64,000 bases of DNA from Actinomycetales bacterium (GTDB lineage: Bacteria > Actinomycetota > Actinomycetes > Actinomycetales > Dermatophilaceae). The translations under genes and the position numbers were made by a program. Positions 51,809 through 59,959 of the stretch are shown here, piece by piece. Under the pieces are notes generated by a model. It worked only from the letters and a program-made list of their open reading frames with translations. It was not told the origin of the DNA and ran no database searches. The stretch is from positions 124,001 through 188,000 of the forward strand of contig JADJVX010000026.1 in NCBI GenBank assembly GCA_016710385.1, given 5' to 3'. Every line of letters starts with the position of its first letter. Position 1 is the first letter of the stretch.

Positions 51809-52437
51809 CTCACCCGACCGATCTGGCCGCCCTTGCCGCCCGGTTGCGCGCCGCTGCGCCCCCCGCGGTCGCGCCGCCCACCTTCCCGACCCCGCAGATC
51901 GGGTATGCCGTGCACGACACCTCCGTGGGCCGGCTGTTGGTGGCCCGCCGTGGTGACGACGGCCCAGTCATCGCGAGCCTCTATCTGCAGCCGACCGACG
52001 AGGCCTACTCCGCGGCGGGCACCTCCACCGAGGAAGCCGCACTCATCCGGATCGCACGCAGCACCGGCCCGCGCATCCTGCGCCGCCCCGCCGCATTCGA
52101 CGACGTGCGCCGCGAACTCGACAGTTACCTCACCGGAGCCAGCCGCGAGTTCACCGTGCCGCTAGAGCTCACTCTCGCGACGGCATACCAGCGGGTGGTC
52201 CTGCAGACCTTGCGCCGCCGGGTGCCCTACGGGGCGCGCGCAAGCTATGGCGCACTGGCCGCCTGGACCGACCGGCCGAAGGCGGCGCGCGCTGTCGGCA
52301 CCGCGCTGGGCGCCAACCCGCTGTGCATCCTGCTGCCCTGCCATCGCGTGGTCGGCGCCTCCGGCGCCCTCACGGGGTATGCCGGTGGGCTGGCCGCCAA
52401 GGAGCAGCTGCTGGCCCTTGAGTCGCGCGACCGGTGA
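51805..52437 (+). CDS. ogt: Methylated-DNA--[protein]-cysteine S-methyltransferase
   Basis: A 210-residue repair protein. The active-site motif is LLPCHRVVG with Cys at residue 179; VPYGARASYGALAAWTDRPKAARAVGTALGANP precedes it and carries the Tyr and Arg finger region. The N-terminal domain (about 30-110) is the family's mixed fold. It transfers methyl groups from O6-methylguanine to itself, once. The start overlaps the sigma factor stop by four bases. Co-expression with a sigma factor suggests a regulated repair response, which is inference. Confidence 0.9.
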   Translation: MTHPTDLAALAARLRAAAPPAVAPPTFPTPQIGYAVHDTSVGRLLVARRGDDGPVIASLYLQPTDEAYSAAGTSTEEAALIRIARSTGPRILRRPAAFDDVRRELDSYLTGASREFTVPLELTLATAYQRVVLQTLRRRVPYGARASYGALAAWTDRPKAARAVGTALGANPLCILLPCHRVVGASGALTGYAGGLAAKEQLLALESRDR

Positions 52438-52465
52438 CCGCGCCGAGTCAGCTCGACGAGTCAGC

Positions 52466-52485
52466 GCGACGAGTCAGCTCGTCGC
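52466..52485. terminator. Hairpin between convergent ogt and lacI-type gene
   Basis: GCGACGAG (52466-52473), loop TCAG, CTCGTCGC (52478-52485). It overlaps the stop codon of the LacI-type gene. The motif CGAGTCAGC is iterated three times from 52444, so the hairpin may have arisen from small tandem repeats. Confidence 0.55.
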
Positions 52486-53517
52486 GCCCGGGACGAACTC
52501 GGGCTGCAGCATCACCTCGCGGGGCGGGCCGGCATACCCCTCCAGCCGCGAAAGCAGCAGGCCAACGGCCTCGACACCGGTGCGACGGAAGGGTTGGCCC
52601 ACTGTGGTGATCCCGAGCGCCTCGGCGAGGTCGCTGCCGTCATAGCCGATGAGCCCAACGTCCCCAGGCATCCGCCATCCGCCCGCGGTCAGCCCTTGCC
52701 ACACGCCGGCCGCGAGAGTGTCGTGATGGGCGACGATGCAATCGGGCGGCTCACCTCGGCCGCGGATCTCGGCGGCGGCGGCGCGCCCTCCGGCTAGCGA
52801 GTTGTCGACCCGAATGAGCTCGATCGTCCAGTCGTCCACCGCCGCAGCGGTCAGGGCTTCGCGGCAACCCTGCAAGCGCAGCTCGCCCGCAGTCGAGGCC
52901 AGCACGACGTCCGGCAGTTCGTGGACGAACGCGATCCGGCGATCCCCCCGCGCGACGAGGTGCTCCCCGATCAGCCGACCTCCCGCGCGATCGTCGACGA
53001 GGACTCGGTCGAGAGCCGGGTGGGTGGTGTCGACGAGCACGGTCGGCAGGCTGCGGCGCACGATGCGCGCCACGACGTCGTCGGACACCGGTGGCCCCAT
53101 GACGACCAGCCCGTCGAGCTGACCGGTCATCGGCAGAGAGGCCAGCGCCGGCGACTCCGCCCCGACCGGCTCCCCGCAATCGAAGACGACCACCTCGATG
53201 GGGTGGCTCGCCAGCGCACCGAGCAGCCCCAGCAGGCGCGGCTGATAGGACCCGTATGCCGTGAACGGCGCGATCACGCCGATCCGTCCGGCGCCCCGGC
53301 GGGCTCGACTGACCGCCACCGCCTTGGGCACGAAGTCGAAGTGATCGACGGCCTCGAGGACCTTGCGGCGGGTGGCCGCGGAGACCCGTTCGGGCCGGTT
53401 GAGCACATGCGACACGGTGGCGATCGAGACGCCGGCCCGTCGGGCCACGTCATAGATGGTGACCTTGCCCGGCCGAGTCTCCGCGCCCGAGTCGGCGTCC
53501 GAACCTGAGGTTGTCAT
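52474..53517 (-). CDS. LacI-family transcriptional regulator
   Basis: A 347-residue repressor. The DNA-binding head (about 18-65) reads VTIYDVARRAGVSIATVSHVLNRPERVSAATRRKVLEAVDHFDFVPKAVA with the hinge helix after it. The sugar-binding part has IGVIAPFTAYGSYQPRLLGLLGAL, GLVVMGPPVSDDVV, and VDDRAGGRLIGEHLVARGDRRIAFVH. The ATG at 53517 has AAGGA upstream. No sugar transporter or hydrolase is adjacent, so the regulon is probably elsewhere; the divergent CoA-transferase may be a target. Confidence 0.92.
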   Translation of the reverse strand: MTTSGSDADSGAETRPGKVTIYDVARRAGVSIATVSHVLNRPERVSAATRRKVLEAVDHFDFVPKAVAVSRARRGAGRIGVIAPFTAYGSYQPRLLGLLGALASHPIEVVVFDCGEPVGAESPALASLPMTGQLDGLVVMGPPVSDDVVARIVRRSLPTVLVDTTHPALDRVLVDDRAGGRLIGEHLVARGDRRIAFVHELPDVVLASTAGELRLQGCREALTAAAVDDWTIELIRVDNSLAGGRAAAAEIRGRGEPPDCIVAHHDTLAAGVWQGLTAGGWRMPGDVGLIGYDGSDLAEALGITTVGQPFRRTGVEAVGLLLSRLEGYAGPPREVMLQPEFVPGATS

Positions 53518-53679
53518 GGGGATAGTCCTTCGTGTGGGCCGATCGTCGCGCCTGGGCTGACTGATCGGTTCCGAATGTCACCCCAGCGTCGGCTCGCGGT
53601 CACGACTGGGCATCCACCCTCTACCCCGTTCGGCTCGCCCTACACGCCGCATCTGCAGGGGTTAGGACAGGATGGAAGC

Positions 53680-54837
53680 GTGAGCCACCCCTTGGACGGC
53701 GTCCTCGTCGCCGACTTCAGTCGCGTCTTGGCCGGCCCGCTGGCGACGATGACCCTCGCCGACCTCGGCGCCCGCGTCATCAAGGTCGAACGCCCTGGCC
53801 TGGGCGACGAAACCCGGGCCTGGGGTCCGCCGTTCAGCGCTCACGGCACGTCCTATTTCGAGTCGGTCAACCGCGGCAAGGAATCGGTCACCCTCGATCT
53901 CACCGACCCGCTCGATCTCGACCTGGCCCGCGAACTCGCTTCTCGCGCAGACGTCCTTGTGGAGAACTTCGCCCCCGGCACCGCCGAGCGCCTCGGTCTC
54001 GGGTATGCCGTGGTGGCCGAACGCAACCCGGGGATCGTCTATTGCTCGATCACCGGGTTTGGCTCGGGTGCCGGCCGGACGATGCTCGGCTACGACTTCC
54101 TCGTCCAAGCCGTCGGCGGGCTGATGAGCATCACCGGCGAGCCGGGAGCGCCCATGAAGGCCGGAGTGGCCCTCGTCGACGTGTTGACCGGCAAGGACGC
54201 GACCATCGGCATCCTCGCCGCGCTCGCAGGACGGGCCCGCACCGGCCGCGGCGACCGCATCGAGGTCTCCCTGCTCATCTCCTCGCTCGCCGCCATGGTC
54301 AATCAGGGTCAGTCGGCGCTCGAGCGGGGGGTCGCCCCGAGCGGCATCGGCAACCGCCATCCCAGCATCGCGCCCTACGAGACGCTGCGCTGCCGCGACG
54401 GACAGCTCGTGGTCGCCTGCGGCAACGACGGCCAGTTCCGGCGGCTCACGACGGTGCTCGGTATGCCGTCGCTCGCCGACCGCTCGGAGTACGCCACGAA
54501 CGCGGCCCGAGTGGCTCATCGCGAGGCGTTGGTCGCTGAACTCGAGGTGGCGCTGGGTCAGGCGGGGGTGGCCGAGTGGGCCGAACGGATCTCGGCCGCG
54601 GGGGTGCCGGCTGGTTCGGTCGGGACCATCCTCGACGGTCTGGCCCTGGCTGATCGGCTCGGCCTCGACCCGTTGGTCGAGGTCGGCGCGGGGTGGACCC
54701 CGCAGGTGCGACACCCGGTGAGCTGGACGGCATACCGGGCCGTTGACGCCACCCCGCCGCCCGCGCTCGGCGAGCACGACGCAGCCCTGCGCGCCTGGCT
54801 GACCGAGGCGGCCCAGCCGACCCGACCGACCCCATGA
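53680..54837 (+). CDS. CaiB/BaiF-family (class III) CoA-transferase
   Basis: A 385-residue enzyme. DGVLVADFSRVLAGPLATMTLADLGARVIKVERPGLGDETR is the N-terminal signature, then SVNRGKESVTLDLTDP, ADVLVENFAPGTAERLGLGY, SITGFGSGAG, and GYDFLVQAVGGLMSITGEPG with the catalytic Asp in the YDF block, followed by GVALVDVLTGKDATIGILAAL. It moves CoA between carboxylic acids; substrate unknown. The GTG at 53680 has AGGATGGA upstream. Divergent from the LacI-type gene with 160 bases between. Confidence 0.9.
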   Translation: MSHPLDGVLVADFSRVLAGPLATMTLADLGARVIKVERPGLGDETRAWGPPFSAHGTSYFESVNRGKESVTLDLTDPLDLDLARELASRADVLVENFAPGTAERLGLGYAVVAERNPGIVYCSITGFGSGAGRTMLGYDFLVQAVGGLMSITGEPGAPMKAGVALVDVLTGKDATIGILAALAGRARTGRGDRIEVSLLISSLAAMVNQGQSALERGVAPSGIGNRHPSIAPYETLRCRDGQLVVACGNDGQFRRLTTVLGMPSLADRSEYATNAARVAHREALVAELEVALGQAGVAEWAERISAAGVPAGSVGTILDGLALADRLGLDPLVEVGAGWTPQVRHPVSWTAYRAVDATPPPALGEHDAALRAWLTEAAQPTRPTP

Positions 54838-54859
54838 GGCAGTCCGATGCTGGAGCGAC

Positions 54860-55342
54860 TCAGTCCGCGGACGCGGCGTCGGCTGCTGCCTCGCAAGCGG
54901 CCAGGTCGATCCGGCGCATGCCGTACATCGCCGTGCGCGCCGCCATCGAGCGCACCGGGTCGGGGTTGTTGGTCAGGTCCAAGAGTGCTCGCGGAAAGAC
55001 CTGCCACGACACGCCCCACCGGTCCTTGAGCCAGCCGCACTGACTCTCGCGGCCGCCCTCGACGAGCGCGTCCCAGACCCGGTCGGACTCCTCCTGGTCC
55101 TCGCAGATCACCTGGATCGACGCCGATTCGGACTGGGGAAAGATCGGGCCGCCGTTGAGCAGCACGAACTTCTGCTCGCCGAGCCGGAATTCTGCGGTGA
55201 GCACGCTGCTCGCCGGGCCCTGGTCACCCTCGCCGTAGTAGCTCAGCCCCCCGAGCTCGGCTCCGGGCAGGGTCTGGCAGTAGAACGCTGCCGCCGCTTC
55301 CGCTTCCGTGTCGAACCACAGACACGTCGTGTATGCCGTCAC
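54860..55342 (-). CDS. PhnB-like VOC-superfamily protein
   Basis: A 160-residue protein of the PhnB/3-demethylubiquinone methyltransferase-like branch of the VOC fold: TAYTTCLWFDTEAEAAAAFYCQTLPGAELGGLSYYG, LTAEFRLGEQKFVLLNGGP, SIQVICEDQEESDRVWDALVEGG, QCGWLKDRWGVSWQVFPRALLDL. The name does not imply methyltransferase activity; function is unknown. The GTG at 55342 has GAGGAGG eight bases upstream. Convergent with the CoA-transferase gene. Confidence 0.85.
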   Translation of the reverse strand: MTAYTTCLWFDTEAEAAAAFYCQTLPGAELGGLSYYGEGDQGPASSVLTAEFRLGEQKFVLLNGGPIFPQSESASIQVICEDQEESDRVWDALVEGGRESQCGWLKDRWGVSWQVFPRALLDLTNNPDPVRSMAARTAMYGMRRIDLAACEAAADAASAD

Positions 55343-55427
55343 CGGTCGCCTCCTCGTCTGGCGGTCCCGGGCGCCCAGGGGTAGACGCCCAGGACCGCTG
55401 TGGGGCTCTACCCAGGACCGAACATTT

Positions 55428-56261
55428 CTATCGCCGGTCCGGTGCGCTGGTTGTGTCGCGTCGGTGGCTTCGGGCAGCGCGCAGATCGGCACGGCGGGCC
55501 CGAAGCACCGGATAGCCGAGCAGGCTGCAGCCGCTCAGGGCGACCAGCCCGGTCCACCGCGGGCCCGGATCGGGCATCAGGAGCATGACGACGCCCACAA
55601 GGGCCATGCCGACCACCCCGACGAGCACGAAGACCGAGCCGCGACGCCACCGGACCCGTCCCCGCCTGCTCAATCGCACCGATGAGCCCGGCACGCTGGC
55701 CGCCCACACCTCGAAGGAGCCGGCTCGCCGGGCGAGTTCGGTGCGGGTCTCCGGGTCGAGGTCGGGTTCGGCGGCCAGGATGCTGCGCGCCACGTGGCTG
55801 ACCATCTCCGGTGGGCTGTCGGCGATGTCGATGTGGAAGGACCGTCCCGCGCGATCGACCACGACGAGGAACCGGATGCGCCGCACCGCCTCACTCAGCC
55901 GAGCAGACACCGCGTCGGAGAAGCGCAGGGTGCGCGAGCTGCGGCGCAGGCCGCGCCGGAGGTCGAGCCGATCGGCATACACGGTCATCCGGTAGCGACC
56001 CACGACGATCGCGCCGTAGACCGCCCACCAGCCGAGGACGAGGAAGACCAGTCCCGCGCCGGTCACCGCAGCTGAGCCACCGCCACCGCCACCGCCAGCC
56101 GCGACGAGCACCACGCCCACGGCGATCCCGATCGTCGCGAGGGTGACGGTCAGGGCGAGCAGCCACCGGGGGTAGGTCACGACCCACAGTGGGCTGTTCG
56201 CCGCTGCCTTCGAGGACCGGCTCGGTGGTCCGCCGGGGCGGTCACGCGGTGGCGTCGGCAC
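55428..56261 (-). CDS. Membrane protein with PH-like central domain
   Basis: About 277 residues. Two N-terminal membrane segments (WLLALTVTLATIGIAVGVVLVAAG and a second after a Gly run), a central soluble domain RYRMTVYADRLDLRRGLRRSSRTLRFSDAVSARL to SFHIDIADSPPEMVSHVARSIL resembling bacterial PH domains, and two C-terminal helices (SVFVLVGVVGMALVGVVMLL and LVALSGCSLLGYPVL). The start is uncertain: an open frame continues to 56354 inside the upstream gene, where its codons read the tandem repeats of that gene in another frame. GTG 56261 is a compromise. Function unknown. Confidence 0.65.
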   Translation of the reverse strand: MPTPPRDRPGGPPSRSSKAAANSPLWVVTYPRWLLALTVTLATIGIAVGVVLVAAGGGGGGGSAAVTGAGLVFLVLGWWAVYGAIVVGRYRMTVYADRLDLRRGLRRSSRTLRFSDAVSARLSEAVRRIRFLVVVDRAGRSFHIDIADSPPEMVSHVARSILAAEPDLDPETRTELARRAGSFEVWAASVPGSSVRLSRRGRVRWRRGSVFVLVGVVGMALVGVVMLLMPDPGPRWTGLVALSGCSLLGYPVLRARRADLRAARSHRRDTTSAPDRR

Positions 56262-57072
56262 CCGCGTCGGCACCTGCGTCGGCACCCGCGTCAGCACCTG
56301 CATCGGCACTCGGGCCGAAGATGCTGAAGGACTCGCCATCCGGTCCCAGCGCATGGGCCAGGCGCCCGAACTCGAACTCGTAGGGCTGCCCGGTCACCGT
56401 CCCCCCGGCCGCCTCCACCGCAGCGACAGCGGCGTCGACCGAGGCGACGGCGAAGGCCACCGACCAGCCCTCACCCAACGCATCGGAGGCGCTGCCGATC
56501 CCGCCGGCCGGTCGCTCGCCGCCGGGCACGGTGAACAACGCGTAGTCCTGCCCCGTCGACCCCATCGCCTGGTATGTGTAGCCGAAGACCTGCGCATAGA
56601 ACTCCTGCGCTCCGGCGAAGCTCGGGGTCATCAGGTCGAGCCAGGCCGCGCTGCCGGGCTCGTCGACCAGCCCAAAGCCGGCGTGGCTGCCGGCTTGCCA
56701 GAGCCCAAACGGCATACCGCTGCTGTCGTTGCAGATCGCCATGGCACCCAGGTCGCCGACCTGACTCACCGGGCTGATGATGCGTCCGCCGGCCTCCTCG
56801 ACTGCCGCTGCCGTCGCCGCAGCGTTGTCGGTGGCGAGATAGACCGTCCACGCCTTGGGCGCCTCGGTCATCGACGGGTGGGTCGGCATGACCCCGGCGA
56901 CCAGGCGCCCACCTGCTTCGGCGTTGGTGTAGCCACCGAATTCCTCGCCGCCACCGCTGAAGTCCCAGCCGAGCACGGCGCGATAGAACGCCTGTGATCG
57001 GTCCAGGTCGTTGGCCATGGTGTCGACCCAGCAGGGGGTGCCGGCCGGCCAGCTGCCATCGTGTGTGCCCAT
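56242..57072 (-). CDS. Two-domain VOC-superfamily protein
   Basis: A 276-residue protein with two glyoxalase-like modules: CWVDTMANDLDRSQAFYRAVLGWDF to GGRIISPVSQVGDLGAMAICNDSSGMPFGLWQAG, and AWLDLMTPSFAGAQEFYAQVFGYTYQ to GGTVTGQPYEFEFGRLAHALGPDGESFSIFGP. This doubled form is common in actinobacterial CFP32-like or hydroxylase-like VOC proteins; reaction unknown. The tail is four to five copies of a 12-bp repeat encoding ADAG. The ATG at 57072 follows GAGGAG. The tail overlaps the next gene. Confidence 0.85.
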   Translation of the reverse strand: MGTHDGSWPAGTPCWVDTMANDLDRSQAFYRAVLGWDFSGGGEEFGGYTNAEAGGRLVAGVMPTHPSMTEAPKAWTVYLATDNAAATAAAVEEAGGRIISPVSQVGDLGAMAICNDSSGMPFGLWQAGSHAGFGLVDEPGSAAWLDLMTPSFAGAQEFYAQVFGYTYQAMGSTGQDYALFTVPGGERPAGGIGSASDALGEGWSVAFAVASVDAAVAAVEAAGGTVTGQPYEFEFGRLAHALGPDGESFSIFGPSADAGADAGADAGADAGADATA

Positions 57073-57148
57073 CTCGCGCTCCTCAGCTCGCCTGACAGTC
57101 GATCCTTCACGGTATGCCGTGCCCCGCGAGACCTCTAGTCTGCGAGGC

Positions 57149-57826
57149 GTGACGTTCCAGGGGATACCCATTCGCGCGTTGGAGTTCTACGAGGGCCTGG
57201 AGGCCGACAACTCCCGCACCTACTGGACCCGCCAACAGGGGGTCTACAACGACAGCGTGCGGGCCCCGCTGCAGGCCATCGCCGACGCGGTCGAGGCGGA
57301 GTTCGGCACCGCCAAACTCTTCCGCCCGCATCGGGATGTCCGGTTCAGCGCCGACAAGTCGCCCTACAAGACCCATCAGGGCCTGGTCGTCGGCAAGCCG
57401 CCGGGACTGGGCTACTACGTGCAGATCTCGGCCGACGGCCTCGCCGTGGGCGGCGGCTTCCATGCCACCTCGCCCGCGCAGACAGCGGCCTGGCGGGCGG
57501 CGGTGGACGCGCCCGGCACCGGCGGCGAGATCGCGCGGCTCGTCACTGCCGCCACCGCGGCGGGTGCGGAGGTCCGCGGCGACCAGGTGAAGACCGCACC
57601 GCGGGGGTATGCCGTCGACCACCCTCGCATCGAGCTCATTCGCCGTCACGAGCTCATGCTCATCGAACAGTTGGGTGCGCCCGACTGGTTGGAGACACCG
57701 GCTGCTGTGGACGAGATCGCGGACCGTTGGCGCCGGCTCTCCCCGCTCATCACGATGCTCGACGCGATCCTGTCCGCCGTGCCGCCTCCGACAGGTCACC
57801 ACGCGCCCACGACACGAGTCCGTTGA
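57149..57826 (+). CDS. DUF2461 family protein
   Basis: A 225-residue protein: FYEGLEADNSRTYWTRQQGVY, FRPHRDVRFSADKSPYKTHQGLVVG, YYVQISADGLAVGGGFHATSPAQTAAWRAAV and YAVDHPRIELIRRHELMLIEQLG. These are the conserved blocks of DUF2461 (TIGR02453), a widespread family of unknown function. The GTG at 57149 begins just before the first helix. A copy of the abundant word lies in the short divergent space upstream. Confidence 0.85.
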   Translation: MTFQGIPIRALEFYEGLEADNSRTYWTRQQGVYNDSVRAPLQAIADAVEAEFGTAKLFRPHRDVRFSADKSPYKTHQGLVVGKPPGLGYYVQISADGLAVGGGFHATSPAQTAAWRAAVDAPGTGGEIARLVTAATAAGAEVRGDQVKTAPRGYAVDHPRIELIRRHELMLIEQLGAPDWLETPAAVDEIADRWRRLSPLITMLDAILSAVPPPTGHHAPTTRVR

Positions 57827-57905
57827 GCCGACAGCCGACCGTGGTGTCCATCCCCGAGAGGTAGCTGGCTCCCTGGGAATGCTCCTCGCCGCGTCCTTCG
57901 CGTGG

Positions 57906-59804
57906 TCATCTGCCGGTTGGTTGGTGCCACCGCGTCGCTCCCGGGTCGTTGGATGCCTCAGGCGCGTGCTTGGACGCGGATGATCCATCCCCCGGTCCCC
58001 GCTGCGCCAGCGGCGTGCGGGCAGACTCCACCCGTTGCTCGCTTGCTGCGCGTTCGTGGAAGTGGACGATCTTGGCGCCCGGGTTGCCGGGGGCGCCGGG
58101 CCTGTCAGGGTTGTCGGGGTTGTCGGTGGTGGTGTGGTGTCGGTGGAGGGGGTTGTGGATTAGCCGGTGGTGGTAGCCACACAACGGGATCGCTTGGTCC
58201 AGGTCGGTGAGCCCGCCTTTCGACCAGGGCTGCTGGTGGTGCAACTCTGACCACGCAAACGGACGGTCACACCCATCCGCGGCGCACGTGTCATAGATCA
58301 GGGCGAGGGCGGTGCGTTGCGGGTCGCTGAAGAACCGGTGATGTCGACCGAGGTCGAGGACCTGCCCGGGTCCACCGAGGACTGCGGGGAGGATCCCGGC
58401 TTGGCAGGCGATCCGCCGGGCGGCACTGGCCGAGATCAACGTGCCGGTGTCGGTGCTGGCGGCACCACCACTGGGAGTCATCTCCAGCAGTGTCCCGGTG
58501 CTCTGGCGGATCGATTGCTGCACCAGTGCCGCCTGTGCGGCGCCGACGGCTTGTTCCATGGTCATCGTGACGATCACGGTGGCGGCGACTTTGCCGGTGA
58601 GTCGTTCGGTGTCGAGGTGTTCGATCAACTCGGTCAGGGCACGTCCGCGGCGGTGGGCCCAGTCGATGTCGGCCCAATCCGCGTTCCGACCCGCCCCCCG
58701 ACCCGCGCCAACACCCGCCGCACCAGCCGCAGCCTGCTCGGCCGTTCCAGCGGTCGCCAGCGTGCCAGCGCCTGGAGCGGCACCAGCCGACGACTGCCCA
58801 GCCGCGCCAATGCCAAACTCGGCGGGTGTGCCAGCGTCGCGAGCGGTCTCGGCGGGCGCGTTGATCCCGAAGGCGGCACCCGCAGTGTCGCCGGTGATGT
58901 TGCTTGAGTGCTGGGCCTGGCGGGTGGAGGCGTGCAGGTCGGCCGCGACCGACCCGTCACCCAAGTCACCGGCAGCGGTCTGACCATCAGCCAGTAGCGC
59001 TTCGGCGGCTTTGCGGAGGTGATCACGCCGGGGTGCGGTCATCGACTGCAACACCTTGCCCAGCATCCGCGCGGTGAACGTCGGCAACAACGCCTGCAGT
59101 CGCGTGGTCCCATCCCCCAGGTCTTGCATGGTGACCGTCGCCAACCGATACGCCCGACACTCCTGATCCACCAACTGCGCTTCGACATGCTCAGCCACCT
59201 CAGCGGCAGAGCGTTCCGCAGCAGCGAGGGCGAACTTCGCCGCCCGATAGAACCGGCCCGGGTTCAACTGCTGCGCCTTCTGGACCAGGGAGGTTTCGAC
59301 CTTGGCCCGCTCAACGTCAGTCAACGTCTCCGGGAGTTTGTCCATCGTCGAGGCGATAATCCCCACACTCCGGCCAGAGACGTCACCGGCGTCGAACGCC
59401 GCCCGGGTCACCGCCAACCCCTCACCATCCAACGCGGTGGCCAACTGCACCTTCCGCGCTGCATCAGCCCCACCACTCCGGGTCGCTGACGCCACCCACG
59501 CTGACGTCGAGGAATGCCCCGTCCGGCGATGCACCTGCTGCCGGTCAGCCCGAGCGACCAACGCCAACCGCAACGCTTCCACCCGACGGGCGATCCGCTC
59601 CACCTCACCAATATCCGCAGCACCCACCACCACACCAGCAGCCGGGTCAGCCAACCGGGCATGCACCTGGTCCACCAGTGCATGCACCACCCCCGTCGGC
59701 ACCCCCACCACGGCAGCCGACCCACGCGAAGGCGACCCACCCCGCGACACCGCACCGGACGGCATACCGCCGCCTGGCTGCGAGTCCAACGAAGTGATCG
59801 TCAT
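57906..59804 (-). CDS. DUF222-HNH endonuclease domain protein
   Basis: A 632-residue protein with the DUF222 region (about 60-330: ERIARRVEALRLALVARAD, SSTSAWVASATRSGG, AQQLNPGRFYRAAKFALAAAERSAAEV, VTMQDLGDGTTRLQALLPT) and a C-terminal HNH nuclease module near residues 515-560: CAADGCDRPFAWSELHHQQPWSKGGLTDLDQAIPLCGYHHRLIH. Proteins of this kind, including the REP13E12 family, occur in many copies in actinobacteria and are often linked to mobile DNA. About 2.1 kb of the gene contains no copy of the abundant word; only its first codons do. Nuclease activity is likely but unproven. Confidence 0.88.
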   Translation of the reverse strand: MTITSLDSQPGGGMPSGAVSRGGSPSRGSAAVVGVPTGVVHALVDQVHARLADPAAGVVVGAADIGEVERIARRVEALRLALVARADRQQVHRRTGHSSTSAWVASATRSGGADAARKVQLATALDGEGLAVTRAAFDAGDVSGRSVGIIASTMDKLPETLTDVERAKVETSLVQKAQQLNPGRFYRAAKFALAAAERSAAEVAEHVEAQLVDQECRAYRLATVTMQDLGDGTTRLQALLPTFTARMLGKVLQSMTAPRRDHLRKAAEALLADGQTAAGDLGDGSVAADLHASTRQAQHSSNITGDTAGAAFGINAPAETARDAGTPAEFGIGAAGQSSAGAAPGAGTLATAGTAEQAAAGAAGVGAGRGAGRNADWADIDWAHRRGRALTELIEHLDTERLTGKVAATVIVTMTMEQAVGAAQAALVQQSIRQSTGTLLEMTPSGGAASTDTGTLISASAARRIACQAGILPAVLGGPGQVLDLGRHHRFFSDPQRTALALIYDTCAADGCDRPFAWSELHHQQPWSKGGLTDLDQAIPLCGYHHRLIHNPLHRHHTTTDNPDNPDRPGAPGNPGAKIVHFHERAASEQRVESARTPLAQRGPGDGSSASKHAPEASNDPGATRWHQPTGR

Positions 59805-59933
59805 AGCACGAGTGTACTACGACAGGTGTTCGAGCGCAAGAACGACTCATGTTCACAATCAGCGCATCACAAGAGTGCCAGGTGTGCCTGAAGGTGCCGC
59901 TGTGACGCACGCGCGAGCCCGGAAACGCGCTCC

Positions 59934-59959
59934 GGTCGGTCGGTCGGTCGTTCGGTCAG
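59934..59959. repeat. GGTC tetranucleotide repeat
   Basis: The tetranucleotide GGTC (CGGT in phase) is iterated about six times at the stop of the alarmone synthetase-like gene, between two minus-strand genes. Probably simple slippage. Confidence 0.5.
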
